A stretch of DNA of 64,000 nt from Limnoglobus roseus (lineage in GTDB: Bacteria > Planctomycetota > Planctomycetia > Gemmatales > Gemmataceae), in assembly GCF_008254045.1 (NCBI RefSeq), contig NZ_CP042425.1, forward strand, positions 1,178,001 to 1,242,000, given 5' to 3'. The position numbers were made by a program, and so were the translations under genes. Under the pieces are notes generated by a model, which saw only the letters and a list, made by a program, of their open reading frames with translations, ran no database searches and was not told the DNA's origin. Below are positions 58,356 to 64,000 of the stretch, one piece after another (position 1 is the stretch's first letter; every line of letters starts with the position of its first letter).

Positions 58356-58560
58356 CTTCCGGCCTGAAAGGCCGGTTCGGTCAGCCCAGGCCGAAGGCCT
58401 GGGTTCGACCGCCACCCGACGCCCCGGCCCTGAAGGGGCCGTTCATTCCCACACACGAGCATGAACGGCCCCTTCAGGGCCGAACGCATGGGCCGGCTCT
58501 ACCCAGGCCTGCGCTTCGCTCCGACCTGGGCTGACGGAACCGGCCCTTCAGGCCGGAAGA
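58356..58560. repeat. 205-bp nested palindromic region
   Basis: The outer arms CTTCCGGCCTGAA (from 58356) and its complement (to 58560) enclose a second pair built on TCAGCCCAGG and CCTGGGCTGA, and a central hairpin with a perfect 21-bp stem (58426-58446 with 58461-58481). Smaller hairpins also occur inside each arm. It fills the gap between the P460-like gene and the zinc-ribbon gene. The 112 bases after it hold the promoter of the latter. Confidence 0.8.
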
Positions 58561-58672
58561 TCGCCGGCCTGCGATTCATCTCGATTCCACTCATCGGGGA
58601 ATCTGTCGTCTCGATCCGTCGGCGCACGTTTAAGATGGGGTAGGTTCCGTCGTCACCCTGCGGCACGATACG

Positions 58673-59935
58673 ATGGCCGGTTCCACGCGCTGCCCGTGCG
58701 GGCAGTTTCTCGACCGCGACGAGCAAGCCCGTTGTCCCTCGTGCGGCCGCGTGTTCGCCCGCCCGCGGCCGGATCGAACGGGGATGCGCGGCATCCTCGC
58801 GATTACCGGCTTCCTTGCCATCGTGACGGCCGGCCTCCTCGGAGCCGCCGTCGCGAGGCGATCGCCACCGCCTTCGACTGGGCCTTCCGTTGAGGTGGCT
58901 GCCGCGTTTCCCGCTCCGCCTGTTGAACGCCCGCCTCCGCCCGCGGACCCATTTCTCGAAGTCGAACCGCCCGCACCGCCGGCCGTGCCTGTTCCGCCGA
59001 CTCCGCCGGTGCCGGAACCGCCGCGAGCGCCGACACCCGTTTCCAGCCTGCCACGGGCGGGGGTGTTGGAGGCCACCGTCGCGCCGGCCGGCCGTTACAA
59101 ACTCGGCGAGACGGTGCAGCAAGACCTCGTCGTGACCCGACGGTCCACCTTCGGCATCCTCGGGACGAACGTCAGTCAGGGGGCGCAGTACGGGCTGAGT
59201 TCGCGGATCACCGTCACCGCCGTGAACGCGGACGGTTCGCTCGTCGCGGAACAGACGGTCGTGGCCGTGAAGTTGCTCGACGCCGACCCCGACGTGCGGG
59301 CGGACGCCGCCGCGGCCCTGGAAAAGATGAAGGGCGTCACGTTCGAACTGCTCGTCGGCCCGACCGGCGAGGTCACGGCCGTCCGGGGTTACACGGACCC
59401 GGTTCGCAAGACGGCGGGCAAGCTCGACGAACTTCAATCGCTCCGCATCGGCTCGATCCTGGACGCGGACGGGTGGAAGGAGTTGGCCGGCCTGACGTTC
59501 TTCCAGCCCGACGGGGCGATCAAGCCGGGCCGGGCGTGGAGCAAGCCGGCCGCCCACGACTGGGGGGCGCTCGGCAGTTGGCAGGGGAAGACGAACTACC
59601 TCGCCCGCGGGAAGGCGTCGGCCAAAAGCCCGCTGGAGAAGATCGAGTACGCCCACGCGATCGAATACCGCCCGCCCGCGGCGGGGGCCGGTGGCGATTT
59701 CCCGGCCCGCATCGGTTCGGCCGAGTTCAAGGCGACGGCCGGCGGCGGCATCCTCTACGACCCGGCCCGATCCCGCAGCACGGGGGCGGTCGAAACCTTC
59801 TACGTCCGCGGCCGCCTTCAGGCGACCGTTGCCGGCCCCGCGGTGGCGGTCGAGGTGGAGGAATTGCAGAACTTCAAGCTCACGCTCTCCGACCCGGCGA
59901 AGGGCGAGTTGGTCGGCAAGCCGCCGAAGAAGTAA
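58673..59935 (+). CDS. Zinc-ribbon membrane protein with proline-rich linker
   Basis: 420 residues. The N-terminus is a zinc ribbon, CPCGQFLDRDEQARCPSCG, at residues 7-25 (four Cys). A membrane helix follows (about 40-62, ILAITGFLAIVTAGLLGAAV), then a proline-rich linker (about 65-125) and an extracytoplasmic domain (about 130-420) with alternating strands (ITVTAVNADGSLVAEQTVV, GVTFELLVGPTGEVTAV). The last part is reminiscent of DUF6263-type domains. No enzymatic motif was found. The topology puts the zinc ribbon in the cytoplasm and the large domain outside. It is convergent with the spermidine-synthase-like gene, 11 bases apart. Confidence 0.75.
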   Translation: MAGSTRCPCGQFLDRDEQARCPSCGRVFARPRPDRTGMRGILAITGFLAIVTAGLLGAAVARRSPPPSTGPSVEVAAAFPAPPVERPPPPADPFLEVEPPAPPAVPVPPTPPVPEPPRAPTPVSSLPRAGVLEATVAPAGRYKLGETVQQDLVVTRRSTFGILGTNVSQGAQYGLSSRITVTAVNADGSLVAEQTVVAVKLLDADPDVRADAAAALEKMKGVTFELLVGPTGEVTAVRGYTDPVRKTAGKLDELQSLRIGSILDADGWKELAGLTFFQPDGAIKPGRAWSKPAAHDWGALGSWQGKTNYLARGKASAKSPLEKIEYAHAIEYRPPAAGAGGDFPARIGSAEFKATAGGGILYDPARSRSTGAVETFYVRGRLQATVAGPAVAVEVEELQNFKLTLSDPAKGELVGKPPKK

Positions 59936-59946
59936 CACGACGGCGG

Positions 59947-62283
59947 TCAGTCGCCCGCTTTCCACACGCCGAGCAAGTTCGAGAAGTCGTCGGTCCACAC
60001 CGGACCCGGCGTGTCGCGGAGCGGTTGCCAGTGCGGGTCCGGCGGGCCGAAGTCTTCCACCCGACGGGCGGCGATCACCCACGTCGAACCCGTTTGCCCC
60101 GTCGCCTTGTTCGCCTCCGTCGGGATTTGATCGTCGTCGATCTTCACCACCAGCCCCGGCTCGATCGCGTGCAGCACCCGGCCGACCAACGGCGGCAGGT
60201 CGAGGTAGCGGTTCGACACGTGCAGGGCCAGCACGCCGTTCGGCTTCAGCTTGCGAAGGTATAGCTCGAACGCCTCGCGCGTCAGCAGGTGGACCGGCAC
60301 CGCGTCGGAACTGAAGGCGTCCAGCACGAGGACATCGAAGCCGCCGTCGGGGGCGGTCACTAGCTGACGGCGGGCGTCGCCGAGGACGACGTTCAAGTCG
60401 GCAGGGCACGTCGAGAGGAACGTGAAGTACTTCGCATCTTCCGCCACCCGCACCACGGCCGGGTCGATTTCGTAGAAGGTCCACGCCTGCCCCGCGTCGG
60501 CGTACGCGGCCGTCGCCCCGCAGCCGAGGCCGACCACGCCGACGCGCTGCCGGTTCGCCGCGGGCATCTTCTCCATCAGTCGGCCGAACGGCCCCTTGCG
60601 GTGGTAGTACGTCGCCGGGTCGGGCCGGCCCGCGCTCGGCCAGAGTTGCTGGCCGTGCAGCGTCGTGCCGTGGACGATGCGGTGGAAGCGGCCGTCTTCG
60701 CTCTCCGTCACGCGGAGGGTGCCGAAGTAGTTGCGGTGCGTGGCCAGCACCGTGCCGTGCGGGTTCGGGGCGAATGAGCCGACGACAAGCAGCACGGCCA
60801 AGCACAGGGCGAATCGCACCGGCCGCCAGACGAGGGCGAACGCGAACGCGGCCGGAATGCCGAACGACAGGCCGCCGCGAATGAGGCGGTCTTGCATGTC
60901 GTCCCCCACGTTCGTTGACGGTGGCCCGAACACCCACGGCACGCCGACGACGAGTACGGCGGTGAAGATCCCGAGGGCGAACGGCCAGACGCCGTCCATC
61001 GGCTTGAGCTTCGATTTCACCACGTCCGAAGGCGGCCGCACCAGCCCGGCGAGGATCAGCGCGAGCGGGTATTCGAGGTTGCCGAGGCTGGCGAACAAGA
61101 GTGGTGCGACGAGCGTGTTCGCCAGCCCGCCGACCACGCCGCCAACCGACAGCCAGAGGTAGAACGCGGTGAGGCGTTCCGGCGGCGGGCGGTTGGCCGC
61201 GAGTTCGCCGTGGCAGAGGAGCGCCACCAGGAAGAACGTCGCGAGGTGGATCGCCGCAACGACGATGATCGGCGTGTTCGCCCGCATGAGCAGCGCGACG
61301 GCGAGGAAGCACAGGAACATCGGCGTCAGCCGGCCGACGAGTTTCCGCGCACGATCCGACCACCGGGCGAAGACGATGACGAAGCTGAGCAGGTACAGCG
61401 CTAGCGGCACGACCCACAACAGCGGCACCGGGGCGATGTCGGTGGTCAGGTGCGTCGTCACGCTCATCAGCAGGCTCGACGGTAACGCCGCGAGTGCGAC
61501 CCAGCGAAGCGGGGAGTGCGGAGTGCGGAGTGCGGAGTGCGGAGTTGAAGAAAACGCCTGCGATCCATCCCGCAATGCTTCCGCGTTGTCAGACGGGGTT
61601 CCCTCTTCCACTCCGCTCTCCGAAGCATCGCCGCTAAACAGGCTTACCACCCCGCACGCCGCGATGAGCGTCACCACCACCCCGAACGCCACCGCCCATA
61701 GCCATCGCTGTTCCGCCAGCGGGAGCAACGGCTCAATCAGCAACGGATAGCTCAACAGCCCGGCGAAGCTGCCGAGGTTGCTGGCCGCGTAGAGCGGGTA
61801 CGGGTTCCGGCCGGACCGCGCGTACCACGATTGCAACAGCGGGGCCGTCATCGACAGCACCAGGAACGGTCCGCCCACCGCCGCCGCCAGCACCGCCAGT
61901 ACCGCCAGCACCGGCATCTCGCTGTCCGTCGGCACCAGCCCCGCCTGTGGCTTCAGCCGGTCGCCGAGGAACAACACCGCCACGGCCGCGAGCAGCAAGG
62001 CGACGTGCAGGCCGAGCTGCGCCTTCGCCGGCAGTCGCGTGAGCCGGTGCGACAAGAAGTAACCGAGCAGCAGCACCACCTGGAAGAACACCAGGCACGT
62101 GTTCCACACGCCCGGCGTCCCGCCCAACACGGGTAGCAGTTGTTTGCCGATCATCGGCTCGACGAGGAAGGCCAGTGCGGCCGCGAGGAAGACCGTCAGG
62201 GCGAACAGCGTCGGCAGCACGAAACGTCTCCGGGGTGAGTCGCGGACACCGTTGGGATAGGCGGCCGGTCCCGTCGTTGCCAC
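59947..62283 (-). CDS. Membrane protein fused to spermidine-synthase-like domain
   Basis: 778 residues from a GTG start at 62283. Residues about 20-500 hold about twelve hydrophobic helices, as in the family of fused membrane/spermidine-synthase proteins. The C-terminal part (about 530-760) has a SAM-binding Rossmann motif VVGLGCGATAAYAD, an acidic strand end FYEIDPAVV, LNVVLGDARRQL and FDVLVLDAFSSDAVPVHLLT, corresponding to the polyamine-synthase catalytic core. Whether it makes polyamines is unproven; some relatives are annotated so without evidence. A cytoplasmic loop near residue 240 is encoded by 7-bp repeats (see 61513-61540). It is convergent with the zinc-ribbon gene and 87 bases from the divergent TssA gene. 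Confidence 0.8.
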   Translation of the reverse strand: MATTGPAAYPNGVRDSPRRRFVLPTLFALTVFLAAALAFLVEPMIGKQLLPVLGGTPGVWNTCLVFFQVVLLLGYFLSHRLTRLPAKAQLGLHVALLLAAVAVLFLGDRLKPQAGLVPTDSEMPVLAVLAVLAAAVGGPFLVLSMTAPLLQSWYARSGRNPYPLYAASNLGSFAGLLSYPLLIEPLLPLAEQRWLWAVAFGVVVTLIAACGVVSLFSGDASESGVEEGTPSDNAEALRDGSQAFSSTPHSALRTPHSPLRWVALAALPSSLLMSVTTHLTTDIAPVPLLWVVPLALYLLSFVIVFARWSDRARKLVGRLTPMFLCFLAVALLMRANTPIIVVAAIHLATFFLVALLCHGELAANRPPPERLTAFYLWLSVGGVVGGLANTLVAPLLFASLGNLEYPLALILAGLVRPPSDVVKSKLKPMDGVWPFALGIFTAVLVVGVPWVFGPPSTNVGDDMQDRLIRGGLSFGIPAAFAFALVWRPVRFALCLAVLLVVGSFAPNPHGTVLATHRNYFGTLRVTESEDGRFHRIVHGTTLHGQQLWPSAGRPDPATYYHRKGPFGRLMEKMPAANRQRVGVVGLGCGATAAYADAGQAWTFYEIDPAVVRVAEDAKYFTFLSTCPADLNVVLGDARRQLVTAPDGGFDVLVLDAFSSDAVPVHLLTREAFELYLRKLKPNGVLALHVSNRYLDLPPLVGRVLHAIEPGLVVKIDDDQIPTEANKATGQTGSTWVIAARRVEDFGPPDPHWQPLRDTPGPVWTDDFSNLLGVWKAGD
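61513..61540. repeat. 7-bp microsatellite inside a coding region
   Basis: GGAGTGC is repeated four times perfectly (61513-61540), with a fifth imperfect copy GGAGTTG (61541-61547). Because 7 is not a multiple of 3, loss or gain of one unit would shift the reading frame of the spermidine-synthase-like gene. Confidence 0.85.
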
Positions 62284-62370
62284 GGCAAAAGTTCCCGCGT
62301 TTCCCCGTTCCTTCCGCCGCCCGGGCTGGTATCATCTCCATCGCGCCACCCTTCTTCGCGGAGCCTGCCA

Positions 62371-63486
62371 ATGCCTTCGCCCACGGTCTTGCCGGTCGAA
62401 CCGCTCCTCGCCCCGATCAACGGTGACGACCCGGCCGGGGGCCGGCCGTCAATTCTCGAGCGCAACAAGCTGAAGGAGTACCAGGAGGACTTCGACCCCG
62501 AGCGCGACCTGTCGGCCGAGGAGCGCCAAGACCCGCGGCTTTCCGAGAAGCAGAAGACCGTGCCGCAGTGGGACAAGATCATCCAGTTCGGCACGCAGTT
62601 CCTCGGCAAGTCCGGCAAGGAACTGTCCGTCGCCCTGGCGATGACCGAAGCGCTGACGAAGAAGTTCAAGTTCGCCGGGCTTCGCGACGGCCTGAAGTTG
62701 TTGAAGGGCCTGTGCGACGAGTGCTGGGACCGGATGCACCCGATCATCGAAAACCCGGACGACCCGGACGACGTCGAGGGGCGGGTGATGCCGTTCACGT
62801 ACATCGACGACGAGGTCAAGACGCCGTTCTTTCCGGCCAGCGTGCGGGGGATCACGCTGCTCAACACCACCGGGGGGGAACCGATCTCGTTCCTGAGTTG
62901 CCAGTCGTTCGACCCGAAGCGGCCGCCGAAGGTTTCGCAGGACGACTTCCGGGCGGCCGTCGCAGCGGCCGGGCCGGATCAGGTCGCGCAACTGCGACTG
63001 CTGGACGAGGACATCACGGAATCGCTGAGCATCCTCCAAGGCCTCGTCGCGGCGCTGGACGCGAGGGCCGGGTCGAACGCGCCGGGCCTGGGGAGCTTGC
63101 GGAAGGCGCTCCAGGACTGCCAGACGATGACGCGCGAAGCCCTCCGCCTGCGGGGCGGCGAAGCGCCCGCGGCGGCCGACGCTCCCGCGTCCGGCGACGC
63201 CTTCGGCGGCGACTCGCCCGCGGCCGCGGCCCCGACCGCGATGGTCGGGGGCGGCAGCGGGGGCGGGGTGAACGTCGGTGCGATCCGCTCGCGAGACGAA
63301 CTTTACGTGAGGCTGAACGAACTGACGAACCTGTTGGAAAAGTTCGACCCGCACAGCCCGGTGCCGTTCATGATCCGCCGGGCGATGGAAATGCGGGACA
63401 TGAAGTTCCCGGAACTGGTGGACCGCCTCAACTCCGACACGAAGCTGCTGGACTTCATCCGCAACCCGCTCGCCGAGCAGTCGTGA
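62371..63486 (+). CDS. TssA/ImpA-like type VI secretion baseplate-type protein
   Basis: 371 residues from ATG 62371. The N-terminal ImpA_N domain is clear: LLAPINGDDPAGGRPS near the start, then DWxKIIQFGTQFLGKSGKELSVALAMTEALTKKFKFAGLRDGLKLLKGLCDECWDRMHP-like helices (about 70-130). An Ala/Gly-rich linker (about 265-305) leads to a short helical C-terminus (about 310-371, SRDELYVRLNELTNLLEKF...PFMIRRAMEM). TssA proteins organise the T6SS baseplate and sheath end. No other T6SS gene (VipA/B, Hcp, VgrG, TssJLM) is in the window, so it is an orphan here or part of a cluster beyond the edge. The stop abuts the stop of the convergent DapA-like gene with no gap. Confidence 0.85.
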   Translation: MPSPTVLPVEPLLAPINGDDPAGGRPSILERNKLKEYQEDFDPERDLSAEERQDPRLSEKQKTVPQWDKIIQFGTQFLGKSGKELSVALAMTEALTKKFKFAGLRDGLKLLKGLCDECWDRMHPIIENPDDPDDVEGRVMPFTYIDDEVKTPFFPASVRGITLLNTTGGEPISFLSCQSFDPKRPPKVSQDDFRAAVAAAGPDQVAQLRLLDEDITESLSILQGLVAALDARAGSNAPGLGSLRKALQDCQTMTREALRLRGGEAPAAADAPASGDAFGGDSPAAAAPTAMVGGGSGGGVNVGAIRSRDELYVRLNELTNLLEKFDPHSPVPFMIRRAMEMRDMKFPELVDRLNSDTKLLDFIRNPLAEQS

Positions 63487-64000
63487 TTACCCCCGCACGC
63501 CGGCCGCGTCGAGGATGGCCTTGAGCTTCGCCCGCTTGTCGGCGTCGAGCGGCAGGATCGGCAAGCGGTTCGGCCCCGCGGGCCGACCGAGCAGGGCCAT
63601 CGCCTCCTTGATCGCCCCGTTGCCGGTGCCCATCGCCATCGCCAACCGCACCGGGTGCAGCCGGGCTTGGTACGTTGCCGCCGCCGCGAGGTCGCCCTTC
63701 GCGTGCGATTCGTAGATGCCGACGCACAACTCCGGGGCGATGTTGCACGACGCGGGAATCGCCCCCTTCGCCCCGAACATCAGAGCCGCCGCGATGAGCG
63801 TGTCGCGGCCGTTCAGCACCGCGAACCGCTCCGGCACGCGGCGGATGATCTCGATGGTGTTCTGCAAGTCGCCGGACGAGTCCTTGATGCCGACGATGTT
63901 ATGCACCTCCGCCAGCTTCGCCACCGTCTCCGGCTCGATGCTCAGGCCGCCGCACGTCGCCGGGTTGTTGTAGAGCACGACCGCCTTCGACGTGCTGCCC
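63487..64000 (-). CDS. Dihydrodipicolinate synthase / N-acetylneuraminate lyase family (5' end outside window)
   Basis: 171 codons of a DapA-family protein; the start lies beyond 64000. The visible part begins GSTSKAVVLYNNPATCGG, where YNNP is the conserved Tyr-x-x-Pro block. Next come IVGIKDSSGD with the Schiff-base-forming Lys, the GRDTLIAAALMFGAKGAIP block, and PLDADKRAKLKAILDAAGV at the C-terminus. The family includes dihydrodipicolinate synthase and several aldolases acting on pyruvate; specificity cannot be told from this part. The context gives no lysine-biosynthesis partner. Confidence 0.9.
   Translation of the reverse strand, partial: GSTSKAVVLYNNPATCGGLSIEPETVAKLAEVHNIVGIKDSSGDLQNTIEIIRRVPERFAVLNGRDTLIAAALMFGAKGAIPASCNIAPELCVGIYESHAKGDLAAAATYQARLHPVRLAMAMGTGNGAIKEAMALLGRPAGPNRLPILPLDADKRAKLKAILDAAGVRG

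Noticed and set aside
58499-61417. Minus-strand open frame of 972 codons spanning the zinc-ribbon gene and part of the spermidine-synthase-like gene
   Set aside because: It crosses two better-supported genes and the nested palindromes, and its translation is typical out-of-frame Arg/Gly/Pro sequence.

Overview
The window is one contiguous stretch of a high-GC bacterial chromosome, most likely a planctomycete of the Gemmata group. The reasons are the combination of Ser/Thr kinases with unusual C-terminal halves, a PVC-type membrane-bound dehydrogenase with a c-type heme domain, a 3,447-residue SdrD-type surface protein, an N-terminal LEDRxxPAA-like motif on two secreted-type proteins, many isolated or divergent genes, and long perfect intergenic palindromes. 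No database search was possible. Family names come from motifs read in the translations.

Layout. 1-881: a PaiB-like FMN-binding protein (cut by the window edge) with a small partner. 969-9464: a histidine kinase overlapping an NtrC-type sigma-54 activator, then a gap holding a good sigma-54 (-24/-12) promoter and an inverted repeat, then an SRPBCC protein, an RND adaptor and a CzcA/CusA-like RND pump. This looks like a self-contained signal-to-efflux circuit. 9980-20323: the giant repeat protein, ended by a textbook terminator. 20394-23878: a membrane-bound Ser/Thr kinase, a small secreted phospholipase A2-like protein and a WD40 protein. 23972-31902 (minus strand): TolC-like factor, HlyD-like adaptor, ABC ATPase, FtsX/MacB-like permease and a CobW-type GTPase, in that transcriptional order.

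32145-41822 is the accessory region. It holds a lower-GC orphan gene, a large membrane protein, a glycosyltransferase fragment, an IS3-family element, the N-terminus of an IS5-type transposase, two abutting IS630-family elements that share a TA, the C-terminus of a DUF3987 (primase/helicase-like) gene, and a frameshifted tyrosine integrase whose 3' end carries nine perfect 23-bp repeats. Two somewhat atypical tRNA genes (Trp-CCA and His-GTG) follow. I read this as a decayed integrative element that sits beside a tRNA gene and has been repeatedly hit by insertion sequences.

41962-64000: an S9 prolyl-oligopeptidase-type hydrolase, the PVC-type heme protein, an FAD monooxygenase, a kinase-AAA-TPR giant regulator, an ATP-grasp-like protein, a small SdrD protein, a sorbosone/glucose dehydrogenase with a c-heme lipoprotein next to it, a zinc-ribbon membrane protein, a membrane-fused spermidine-synthase-like protein, an isolated TssA/ImpA gene and the 3' part of a DapA-family gene.

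The most distinctive DNA-level features are the long intergenic palindromes (two share one core sequence), the exact 720-bp super-repeat in the giant gene, and the 23-bp array in the integrase. No CRISPR array, rRNA, replication origin or complete prophage was seen.
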